Made by a program: the position numbers and the translations under genes. Below the pieces are notes generated by a model. It had not been told where the DNA came from and did not search any database. It saw nothing but the letters and a program-made list of their open reading frames with translations. A DNA stretch of 43,047 bases. Source: Nitrosomonas sp. GTDB taxonomy: Bacteria; Pseudomonadota; Gammaproteobacteria; Burkholderiales; Nitrosomonadaceae. Below are positions 1-6,935 of this stretch, piece after piece; the first letter of the stretch is position 1, and each line of letters opens with the position of its first letter. The DNA lies in the NCBI GenBank assembly GCA_020852475.1, contig JADZAR010000159.1, positions 1 to 43,047 of the forward strand, read 5' to 3'.

Positions 1-62
1 CCGCCGCCGACAACCAGGCAGGTCTTATTGTTGACATCCAGAAATACAGGCAGATAATCCAT
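1..62 (-). CDS. cysG: Siroheme synthase CysG, N-terminal fragment (runs off the left edge)
   Basis: This gene is too short for the ORF track. Reading the minus strand from an ATG at 62 gives MDYLPVFLDVNNKTCLVVGG before the window ends. That is the characteristic start of the precorrin-2 dehydrogenase / sirohydrochlorin ferrochelatase domain of CysG, with the beginning of its NAD-binding glycine-rich loop. CysG makes siroheme, the cofactor of sulfite and nitrite reductases. The ATG lies 16 bases after the stop of the last secretion-operon gene, so the two may be co-transcribed, although no strong ribosome binding site is visible. Only about 20 residues can be seen, so it cannot be told whether the C-terminal methyltransferase domain is present (full CysG versus a CysG-N/Met8-type protein). 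Confidence 0.8.
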   Translation of the reverse strand, partial: MDYLPVFLDVNNKTCLVVGG

Positions 63-78
63 CGACAACTAACCCGGA

Positions 79-840
79 TCAGCGTGCGAAAGGATTTTGT
101 CCGGTTGCCGGTGGTTGTCCGGATGATCCGCCACCGCCCTGACCGCCGAAGATATTCTGTCCACCACCGCCTGACCTTGCTCCGCCCGCGCCGCCCGATC
201 CGCCAAAAGGCGAGGCTGGCGGTGCTGCGCCGGAACTACTCTGCTGGCCTTGCTGACCGGTGGAGCCGGTTCCAGTCTGTTGCTTGAAAACAAAATGCCA
301 GTCCTGATAGGTTTTAGCCTCGGAAAAATTCGCGAAATGCTCCGGGAATTGTGCTTTTTTGCGTGGCGCCTGCATGGACAGGCTGTACACGCCCGCGATG
401 CCCTGCGTTAGGGAAACAGGGCTGGCGGCTGCGCTGGCATTGAGTCCCAGTCCTGCCTGACCTGCCGCGCCCTGTGCGCCGGTTTGCGGGCCGGTAGTCT
501 GCTGCTGTTGCGGTGGTTCTTCAATAATCACTCCCCATTCGTCATCCCGCGTCATCGGGTCGATATAAATTTTCCGCAAATGGCGGATGGGTACAGGGCC
601 GCGCTTATCTTCCAGCAGGTCTTCGAGTTTTTCGGGATATTGCCGGACGCCGGTAAGCGGGTTGTTGTAATAGGACATGATCGCTTTTCTGAACTGATCG
701 CCGATGAAGAGCAGCTCCAGCTCTTTTTCCCGCTGTGTCTTAATTTGCCATACCTGTCCGGTGGCGGCCAGAACGACACCGGCGACGGTTACTGCAAACA
801 ATGCCCAGAGATACACCACGCCTTTTTGCGCACGCTTCAT
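79..840 (-). CDS. Atypical pseudopilin with Gly/Gln-rich tail (last gene of secretion operon)
   Basis: The ORF track starts this gene at 891, overlapping the previous stop as ATGGTGA. A start at 840 (MKRAQKG) fits the pseudopilin family better, giving a short basic leader, then a glycine and a hydrophobic helix (about residues 8-27 from that start). The expected cleavage is after the glycine in KG/VVYLW, but position 5 of the mature protein is Trp instead of the usual Glu, as in tip-type minor pseudopilins that lack Glu5. The middle has the ordinary soluble pseudopilin pattern (YPEKLEDLL, IDPMTRDDEWG). Roughly the last 100 residues are low complexity, rich in Gly, Gln, Ser and Ala, which is unusual for the family. 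It follows two other pseudopilin genes in overlapping order. The membership is fairly clear; the exact role (tip, initiation or adhesion) is inference. Confidence 0.75.
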   Translation of the reverse strand: MKRAQKGVVYLWALFAVTVAGVVLAATGQVWQIKTQREKELELLFIGDQFRKAIMSYYNNPLTGVRQYPEKLEDLLEDKRGPVPIRHLRKIYIDPMTRDDEWGVIIEEPPQQQQTTGPQTGAQGAAGQAGLGLNASAAASPVSLTQGIAGVYSLSMQAPRKKAQFPEHFANFSEAKTYQDWHFVFKQQTGTGSTGQQGQQSSSGAAPPASPFGGSGGAGGARSGGGGQNIFGGQGGGGSSGQPPATGQNPFAR

Positions 841-884
841 GTTTTTAGTTCCAATACGATACCGGTCGGATAGCAGGCGCACCG

Positions 885-1307
885 TCACCATTCCTCGTAA
901 AACGTGCCATCCAGTGCACGGCCGGTAAAGCCGCTATGCACATCGTAAACGCCTTCCTCCTCGTCATTCGGCGGCGGCATGACGATCCAGGTTTCATTGC
1001 TTTCGGTCAGCGGATCGATCGGAATACTGCGCAAATAACGCCGGTCGACGAGTTCTTCAAGATCCAGGGGGTATTTGCCGAAATCGGCGTAAAATTGGTC
1101 GATGGCGTCGCGCATGATCTGAAGATCCTGACGCAGAACGGCTTCCTTGGCTTTATCGATGGCGCTGAAATAACGCGGCGCGACAATGCTCAGCAGGGTG
1201 GCGATGATCGCCATGACGACCAGCAGCTCGATCAACGTGAACCCGCTTTGTCTGGTTGGGTTACATTGCCGGAGCGGCCGGAGAATCGACAACATTCGCG
1301 TTACCAT
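885..1307 (-). CDS. Type II secretion pseudopilin, GspG-like
   Basis: This is a 140-residue pseudopilin. A 21-residue leader ends in SG/FTLIELLVVM, with the glycine cleavage site and Glu5 intact, followed by the hydrophobic assembly helix to about residue 43. The soluble part carries the GspG-like pattern of a long helix, then YPLDLEELVDR and IPIDPLTES, but it lacks the clear C-terminal calcium loop of the other GspG in this operon (9817-10254). The start overlaps the upstream gene by seven bases (ATGGTAA) and its stop overlaps the next frame, so the three distal pseudopilins are probably translationally coupled. It needs a prepilin peptidase encoded elsewhere. It may be a minor pseudopilin rather than the main fibre subunit, because a more canonical GspG heads the operon. 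Confidence 0.88.
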   Translation of the reverse strand: MVTRMLSILRPLRQCNPTRQSGFTLIELLVVMAIIATLLSIVAPRYFSAIDKAKEAVLRQDLQIMRDAIDQFYADFGKYPLDLEELVDRRYLRSIPIDPLTESNETWIVMPPPNDEEEGVYDVHSGFTGRALDGTFYEEW

Positions 1308-1828
1308 TTGTAATATTCAATGCCGTTCAGGCCGACGGCTTCCGAACGGGAGTAAACATCAAACACGTCATCACCTTCCCGCGGGTTCTCCGGTGAGCTT
1401 TCATAACTGCGTTTGCCCCAGGTATCCGCCGCCGGTGTTTCTTCAATTCCGGCGACATCCATGTCCTGATGCATCGGGTCGCGCGGCAGCCGCCGCAAAA
1501 AATAGATGACTTTTTTCTCCGGACTCTTGACATCGGGTACACCGATCACCAGATCGTCGAGTGTCCGCGGGTAGCCGGATTCATCTTCCTTTTTCTCGAT
1601 CCGTCCGTCATCCGTGGCCTGTTTGTAGGCATCGATGGCGTTGCGGATCTGGCGCAGCGCCGCGCGCAGTTCCTGCTCCTTCTCGCGTTTGACAACCAGC
1701 TCGCGTAACGGCATGGCTGCGGTCGCCAGTATCGCCATGATCGCCAGCACGATCATGAGTTCGATCAGCGTAAAACCGCGCAGAGAGACTTGCGATGCAT
1801 TAACGCGATATGATCGATGTCTATTCAT
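1301..1828 (-). CDS. Type II secretion pseudopilin (minor, PulG-like)
   Basis: This is a 175-residue pseudopilin with the prepilin signal RG/FTLIELMIVLAIMAI; the conserved Glu5 is present and the hydrophobic helix runs from about residue 19 to 43. A charged helix follows (REKEQELRAALRQIRNAIDAYKQA). The globular part includes YPRTLDDLVIG and LPRDPMHQD, the same layout as its neighbours. The gene lies 9 bases after the secretin stop and overlaps the next pseudopilin by seven bases. With the proteins at 885 and 79 it forms a block of three pseudopilins distal to the secretin. Family models for a secretion system X PulG-like pseudopilin describe this kind of locus in betaproteobacteria; that name is from memory and was not checked by search. 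Confidence 0.87.
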   Translation of the reverse strand: MNRHRSYRVNASQVSLRGFTLIELMIVLAIMAILATAAMPLRELVVKREKEQELRAALRQIRNAIDAYKQATDDGRIEKKEDESGYPRTLDDLVIGVPDVKSPEKKVIYFLRRLPRDPMHQDMDVAGIEETPAADTWGKRSYESSPENPREGDDVFDVYSRSEAVGLNGIEYYKW

Positions 1829-1837
1829 CTCAACGAT

Positions 1838-4357
1838 TTATTGGATTTTTATCGTCGCTGGCGACGGCAACGCAACATCCACCGATTCGCTGGTTTCCTT
1901 GTCTTCAGCCGCCGCGCTCTGGACACTGATTTCCGTTTCTCCCGCGTTCGGCGTGATGACTTTAAAGCGCAATTGCGCGGCCATGCCGGATGGCTCGTCT
2001 TTGCCCAGCTTGACCGTATGTGTGCCACTGTTGTCAGCGTCGAGCAATTCGATCATGCCCGGATCGTAGCTGACCTGCGCGGTGCCGGCAACCGAAGCTT
2101 TTGCACCAACCATTCTGACCCGTACTGAGAATTCCCGGTCAAAAGTGATGTTGGTTGGCGCTTGAATCGTCAAGGTGGGTTCGGAGGTATTATTTGCCGC
2201 GATCTGCTGCGCAAACGGATTGGACGGAACTTCCGATCTGTCTCCCCCGAACGCCTGCGCGCCGCGGCTCAGCAGGGATGCACCGCCTCTGCCGCCCGCA
2301 CCTGCCGGTGCGATGGCCAGAGAGCTGGCTGACGTCTTGCGGATCCTGACCGGTAGCTTGCCTGCTTCGTTCGACGTGCCATAATGGAATTCGCTTTCCA
2401 GGTTGGTTAATTGCGAAAGATTGCGGATGATGCGTGGCGTGATCATCAGCATCACTTCTCGCTTCTGTCGATCAACTGTTTGTTTTGAAGTCAAGCGATC
2501 AAGCCCGGGAATATTAATCAGCCCCGCCAGACCGCCAACCGCCCTGGTGTCAATATCTTCAATCAAACCGGCCAGTATCTGGGTTTCTCCATCCTTTAGC
2601 GTCAAGTGTGTTTCCGCGCTCGTCGTAGCAATAATTGGCGCTCTAGTGCTGATTCCAGCTGCTCCTGTGTTTGCTACTTCAAAACCGTTAATGCTGCTTA
2701 CTTCCAGTTGAACTTTCATGGTGACATCATTATTCATGCCGATGATCGGTTCTATATCGAGCTTGGTGCCGATCTCGATAAATGTCGGTGTTGAAGTAAC
2801 TACGTTACTGATCCCGCCACCGGCGACACTGGCGGAAAACACGGGTTGTCTTGTACCGATATGAATTTTAGCTGCTTCACGGTTTTTTACCCGAATACGC
2901 GGATTAGCCAGAATATCCGCATTCGATAAATTATGCGCAAAATCAATGGCAACCTGATTCGCTACTACAAAATTTCTCAGATTTGGAAATCCCCTTTCAT
3001 CAATTACTTGATCAATCTGACTAAGTTTAACAGAACCAGTTGCACCACCAGTTGTTGTAGTTGTGCCTGTACCTGTCCCGGCGGAAGGAACAGCGCCTAC
3101 TCCCGGGACGAAGCTGAACGTGGCATTTTGTGGCAGAGTGGGACCGAGAGTGAATTTGTTGCTACGATTGACAGTCAGTATCACAACTTCCAGCATCACT
3201 TCCGGTTCAGGCAAATCATTCAGCGTAACCAGTTTCTCGACGATACGTATCGCCTCCAGCGTGTCGCGCATGATGAACAGATTCAGTTGCTCGTTCACAT
3301 AAATATCCTTGGCTTTGACCAGCCCTCTGACCATCGCCACCATTTGTTTCACATCAGCATGCGCCACCGGAAAACTGCGCACCACCAGCTCCTGGTATTC
3401 TTTTTGTTTGGCGGGCGTGTTTTGATAGATCAGCAGGGAATTGTCGTTCAGCCGGGTGTAGGCCAGCTGATTGGTCATCATCAGCAGTCTCAGGATATCC
3501 TCGACGGTGTTGTCGCGCACGAATACCGATACTTTGACTTCCTGGCGGACATCCTTGTCGAACACAAAATTGATTCCTGCGGTGCGCGACATGATTTCAA
3601 ACACCGATTTAAGTTCGGTGTCCTTGAACTCCATCGACAGCGGTTTGCTGAATGCGGTGTCGAGTGTCAGATCCATTGTTTCAGCGCGCGCGATATGCTT
3701 GTTCAGTTCCTTGATCAATTCCCGCGCCTGCTGTTGCATCGGATTTTCCTGCAGTACGGCTCTCACGGCATTTTCCGCGGCCTCCAGGTCACCGAGCGCC
3801 AGCAGCTGCTGCGCGTACTCGATGGAGGCGACATGGTATTGCTCTTGCTGAAGCGCTTCCAGCCCGGCCTGCGCGCGCTCGTTGCGCGGGAACAAATCGA
3901 GAATCCGCTGGTATTTTTCCTCGGCGAATTCGAATTCGCCGGACAGCCGTGCATTGTTCGCATCAGCCAGCATCTGACTCAGTACAGAATCACGCTGCCG
4001 CGCCAGCACTGTACGTATTTCCTTGTTGTTGGGTTCTTCACGCGCCGCCTGTTCCAGGCGCATCAGTCCCAGCTCCAGTTCGCCTAGCTCAATCAGCCGC
4101 TGACCTTCTTCGAGTGACTTGTTCCGGTTCAGAAAAGTTTTGTTATTGATCGCGCAACCGCTGAGAAGCAGAACCAGCATCAATAAAAGAACGGCGCATC
4201 GCTTAACAGGCTGCGGAGAAACGATCTGCATTGCCACTGCGGTGTTCAGAACAGGTTCGGAATGCGCATTTATCCGACATAAACGCCGTTTCTTCGCCTG
4301 TTTTTGCTTTGCATCGGCTGCCTCGAATACGTTTCTCAATAACCTGTTAACTCTCAT
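1838..4357 (-). CDS. gspD: Secretin GspD-like lipoprotein with TPR region and cohesin-like C-terminus
   Basis: This is an outer-membrane secretin of 839 residues. The hydrophobic segment and lipobox LLLSGC place the lipidated Cys at residue 68. Residues about 80-220 are helical and TPR-like (LIELGELELGLMRLEQAA), an N1/STN-type domain follows at about 235-310, a secretin N domain at about 320-385, and the secretin barrel at about 500-660. After a Gly/Ala linker, residues about 730-839 form an all-beta segment resembling a cohesin domain. The start at 4357 overlaps the previous stop as ATGA and has an AGGA eight bases upstream. It would, however, give a very long signal n-region, and an internal Met43 (4231) would give a normal 26-residue lipoprotein signal. 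The protein should form the exit pore for the pseudopilus and platform encoded beside it. Confidence 0.9.
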   Translation of the reverse strand: MRVNRLLRNVFEAADAKQKQAKKRRLCRINAHSEPVLNTAVAMQIVSPQPVKRCAVLLLMLVLLLSGCAINNKTFLNRNKSLEEGQRLIELGELELGLMRLEQAAREEPNNKEIRTVLARQRDSVLSQMLADANNARLSGEFEFAEEKYQRILDLFPRNERAQAGLEALQQEQYHVASIEYAQQLLALGDLEAAENAVRAVLQENPMQQQARELIKELNKHIARAETMDLTLDTAFSKPLSMEFKDTELKSVFEIMSRTAGINFVFDKDVRQEVKVSVFVRDNTVEDILRLLMMTNQLAYTRLNDNSLLIYQNTPAKQKEYQELVVRSFPVAHADVKQMVAMVRGLVKAKDIYVNEQLNLFIMRDTLEAIRIVEKLVTLNDLPEPEVMLEVVILTVNRSNKFTLGPTLPQNATFSFVPGVGAVPSAGTGTGTTTTTGGATGSVKLSQIDQVIDERGFPNLRNFVVANQVAIDFAHNLSNADILANPRIRVKNREAAKIHIGTRQPVFSASVAGGGISNVVTSTPTFIEIGTKLDIEPIIGMNNDVTMKVQLEVSSINGFEVANTGAAGISTRAPIIATTSAETHLTLKDGETQILAGLIEDIDTRAVGGLAGLINIPGLDRLTSKQTVDRQKREVMLMITPRIIRNLSQLTNLESEFHYGTSNEAGKLPVRIRKTSASSLAIAPAGAGGRGGASLLSRGAQAFGGDRSEVPSNPFAQQIAANNTSEPTLTIQAPTNITFDREFSVRVRMVGAKASVAGTAQVSYDPGMIELLDADNSGTHTVKLGKDEPSGMAAQLRFKVITPNAGETEISVQSAAAEDKETSESVDVALPSPATIKIQ

Positions 4358-4941
4358 CGGAAATTTCCTGCTTGCTTATTGTCATGAATAGGAAGAATCT
4401 GTTTTGCATTCAGCGGTAAATACGTCAGCGTGACGGATTCATCGCTGATCGTATCCAGACGATACTGGTCATCAATTTTTTCACCGATTTTGGCAATATA
4501 ATTTTCGTCGGCCTGGGTGAGAAATACCCAGATCTGGTTACCTTCAATGGCTTTGCCAATATATTTGAACTGCAAAGGCGGCGGTGTCGGCGCTGGCGGC
4601 GGCGCTTTGGGCTGAGCGCGTTGCTGTTGCTGCAATAGCAGGGCGGCCTGCTGTTGCGGTGTAACGGGTGGCGGTTTGGGCGCCCATGAATTCGACGCAA
4701 ACAGATCTCCCGCCAGTGCATCGAATTTTCGTTGTCCGAGTTGATCAACATTCAGATTGTTATTTCGCGTTTCCACAACAGGCGCGCGCGCGGATGGCGA
4801 TCTTACCTGCCGGGTTGATGCCGCCGGCTCCACCGTGTCTAGCGCTGTTTCGTCTTCGTCTTCGACCAGCACGGCTGCGATCAGCGTTGCCACCAGCGCT
4901 GCGCCGATAATGATCTTGCGTTTCTTTTCAGCTGGATCCAT
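4354..4941 (-). CDS. PilP/GspC-like periplasmic linker protein of the secretion system
   Basis: This is a 195-residue single-pass protein. KKRKIIIGAALVATLIAAVLV (residues about 6-26) is the membrane segment. A disordered Pro/Gln-rich stretch (about 85-122) separates it from a small C-terminal beta domain (LQFKYIGKAIEGNQIWVFL, YIAKIGEKIDDQYRL) that resembles the homology region of PilP/GspC, which connects the inner-membrane platform to the secretin. The gene order PilM-, PilN-, PilO-, PilP-like then secretin is that of type IV pilus assembly loci, which supports the assignment. Its stop overlaps the secretin start (ATGA). Proteins at this place in betaproteobacteria are sometimes named a secretion system X translation initiation factor, a label that is probably just composition-driven. 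The linker role is inferred. Confidence 0.7.
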   Translation of the reverse strand: MDPAEKKRKIIIGAALVATLIAAVLVEDEDETALDTVEPAASTRQVRSPSARAPVVETRNNNLNVDQLGQRKFDALAGDLFASNSWAPKPPPVTPQQQAALLLQQQQRAQPKAPPPAPTPPPLQFKYIGKAIEGNQIWVFLTQADENYIAKIGEKIDDQYRLDTISDESVTLTYLPLNAKQILPIHDNKQAGNFR

Positions 4942-4945
4942 GCGT

Positions 4946-5545
4946 TTATTCGTTCAAGTAAAGACTGATCTCCAGTCGCATCTCGAGCTGCGTTGACTGG
5001 ATATTGTCGCGCTTGATGGCAAAGCCGGTTATCGCCATGTTGGGGACAGCCTCGAGTGCATCGGCCATAAACCCGCGAATCTGTGAATAGCGTCCGCGCA
5101 CCGGCATGATGATTTCATACCTGGACAAGCGCCAATCGCGCTCAAGCGTCAATTTAAAATCACTGCTGTTGATTTCTACTCCCTGTTTTTGCGCAGCCCG
5201 AACCAGCTCGCGAATCCAGTAGGGTGACGAATCGAAACGCGGAAAGAATTCATAAAAAGCCTGCAACGCCTGGTCGTTGGTCAACTGCTTCTCGACCGCC
5301 GATACTTCGCCGGATAACAAGCGTTCCTTGGCCTGCAACTGTAATGTTTCTGCACGCTCCTCCAGCATTTTGCGTTCTTTCTTTGCGGGTAACACCGCGC
5401 CCAGAAAAAAAATGCCGGCGACAACGCATAAGCCCACGCCGATTTTGCCCGCTGTTCCGAGGCGCGCCAGTTGCCAGCGTAATTGCTGCATGATGCGATT
5501 GAATTGGCGTTGTATCAATTCCTGATTCACATTCTCGTCGTCCAT
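4946..5545 (-). CDS. PilO/GspM-like platform protein
   Basis: This is a 199-residue bitopic membrane protein. A cytoplasmic N-terminus of about 33 residues precedes the transmembrane segment IGVGLCVVAGIFFLGAVLP (about 35-53), then a coiled-coil stretch (KERKMLEERAETLQLQAKERLL) and a C-terminal ferredoxin-like domain with the pattern RYEIIMPVRGRYSQIRGFM seen in PilO/GspM proteins. It sits between PilN-like and PilP-like genes and overlaps the upstream gene by 19 bases. In type IV pilus systems PilN and PilO form a periplasmic heterodimer that carries PilP; the same is expected here. Sequence likeness alone cannot separate PilO from GspM, and the gene order favours PilO. Confidence 0.75.
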   Translation of the reverse strand: MDDENVNQELIQRQFNRIMQQLRWQLARLGTAGKIGVGLCVVAGIFFLGAVLPAKKERKMLEERAETLQLQAKERLLSGEVSAVEKQLTNDQALQAFYEFFPRFDSSPYWIRELVRAAQKQGVEINSSDFKLTLERDWRLSRYEIIMPVRGRYSQIRGFMADALEAVPNMAITGFAIKRDNIQSTQLEMRLEISLYLNE

Positions 5546-6081
5546 ACCGCAGTTAATAAAAAATCGACCGGCCGATAGGGACTGTCTTGTTTAATCTTGT
5601 AATTGACCAGATGCGCTTTCTCAAAAATGATCTCGCGTTCCATCGCTTCGATAAAATCGAGCAGTACCGCCATGTTGCGGGCTTCTCCACGGATACGCAG
5701 CGTCCGGTTGGTTACATCGGGCTGTAATGACAGCAGCGCGATATCCTCGGTGGTGATATGCTCAATGGAATCAAACAGCGATTCCCACGGCAGATTGATC
5801 TGTTGCAGAATGGCATTGGCTTTTTCCAGATCCTTGCTGATCTCCTGGCCCGTGTCACGGCTGCGCGGCGCAGCGCGCGTGCGGGGGGCAGCAGTTATTG
5901 CTCTGGGTTGTTCTTTTTCCAGCTTTTCGACACGCACGCTCCAGTAACTGGATTCCTCGGAAATGCGTTTGAATTGATAAAATGCGGCAAGCAAAACGAT
6001 CAGACCGATGAGCAGCAGTGAAATATCGATAACGCGTACATTCTGTCCGGAATAGGGAAAACTGAGTTTCATGCGTGACAT
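5527..6081 (-). CDS. PilN/GspL C-terminal-like platform protein
   Basis: The track starts this at 6174, deep inside the previous gene. A start at 6081 (MSRMKLSF) is preferred because AGAGGA lies six to seven bases upstream; an ATG at 6072 overlapping the previous stop as ATGA is also possible. The 184-residue product has one transmembrane helix (VIDISLLLIGLIVLLAAFYQF), a coiled-coil, and a periplasmic ferredoxin-like domain containing LRIRGEARNMAVLLDFIEAME, which is typical of the PilN family. It follows the PilM-like gene and precedes the PilO-like gene, giving the classical M-N-O-P order. It probably binds the PilM-like cytoplasmic protein through its N-terminus, but the canonical PilN INLLP motif is not seen. 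Confidence 0.75.
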   Translation of the reverse strand: MSRMKLSFPYSGQNVRVIDISLLLIGLIVLLAAFYQFKRISEESSYWSVRVEKLEKEQPRAITAAPRTRAAPRSRDTGQEISKDLEKANAILQQINLPWESLFDSIEHITTEDIALLSLQPDVTNRTLRIRGEARNMAVLLDFIEAMEREIIFEKAHLVNYKIKQDSPYRPVDFLLTAVWTTRM

Positions 6082-6935
6082 GCATTTTCCTCTGCAGATT
6101 CGGTCAGTGGTTTTGGATAGTGTTCGGGCGCGGAATTGCTCCCGGCTAACAGCGGCGTTGTCTGCCAGCCGCAATCCGGTGGCAGAACGAGCGACGGATG
6201 CTCGGGCGCAAACAGAAAAACCTGTTCGATGCTGTTTTTATGTCCGGACAATACGGCCTCCTGATCAAGCACCGCCCATAATGCTTCCGCGATGCTGTGC
6301 TGATTATGCTGGCCGGACTGAAGCCGCTGGTTGCGGATATTGCGCCAGATATTGTTTTCCAGCACGCCGATACACAACCGGCCGGTTTCGATGACAGCCA
6401 CATAAGATTTATTGCGGTCGAGCTGTTTTTCCCATCGATCGAGCACAGCCGTAAAATAAGGTTCAATACCGTTCAACCGGATAGTGTGACGTTCGCAAAT
6501 TTCCACTATTTTTGCCATCAATTCCTGCGGAATCGCGGCGCTGATGGCGCCATAGACAGGATTCCAGCTGCTGATACTGATCACCCAGTGATCGACACGG
6601 GTTCCATAAATTTCACGCATGCGGAAATCCGCGTAGGCCATCACTTCTTCGGGGGAAGTGATTTCCACCTGTGGCATCAGTGTCGCGTAACGGACAAAAT
6701 GATTGGACAGGGTCATGGTCATGCTCGCACCGGTGCTTTTGTGCAGTATTTCATCCAGTTGCTGCAGGGGTTTTTCCCAGGCAACATGCCCCGGCTCCGG
6801 CGGTGCAATCGGGATAGTCACTGCCGGATGGGCCGCGGATGGTTTTACGGGTATGCGGTTACCCGGCGATTGCACCAGCGTGATGTGTCCCGGCGCCAGA
6901 AAGACATCAATCCGGTTACGCCACAATAGTGACAC
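6069..6935 (-). CDS. PilM/GspL-like cytoplasmic platform protein
   Basis: This is a 288-residue protein with no membrane segment. It resembles the actin-like cytoplasmic domain shared by PilM and the N-terminal half of GspL. Features include an N-terminal beta pair (RIDVFLAPGHITLVQSP), a central segment with MTMTLSNHFVRYATLMP, and a nucleotide-fold-like stretch YVAVIETGRLCIGVLEN. In the family, this protein couples the secretion ATPase to the membrane platform. It overlaps gspE by 20 bases upstream and the PilN-like gene downstream. Similarity to PilM is weak by eye, so the call rests largely on its position between the ATPase and the PilN-like gene. Confidence 0.65.
   Translation of the reverse strand: MSLLWRNRIDVFLAPGHITLVQSPGNRIPVKPSAAHPAVTIPIAPPEPGHVAWEKPLQQLDEILHKSTGASMTMTLSNHFVRYATLMPQVEITSPEEVMAYADFRMREIYGTRVDHWVISISSWNPVYGAISAAIPQELMAKIVEICERHTIRLNGIEPYFTAVLDRWEKQLDRNKSYVAVIETGRLCIGVLENNIWRNIRNQRLQSGQHNQHSIAEALWAVLDQEAVLSGHKNSIEQVFLFAPEHPSLVLPPDCGWQTTPLLAGSNSAPEHYPKPLTESAEENACHA

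Noticed and set aside
2933-4087. 384-residue plus-strand ORF
   Set aside because: It is the antisense shadow of the secretin gene; no family features, no ribosome binding site and a composition typical of a reverse frame.
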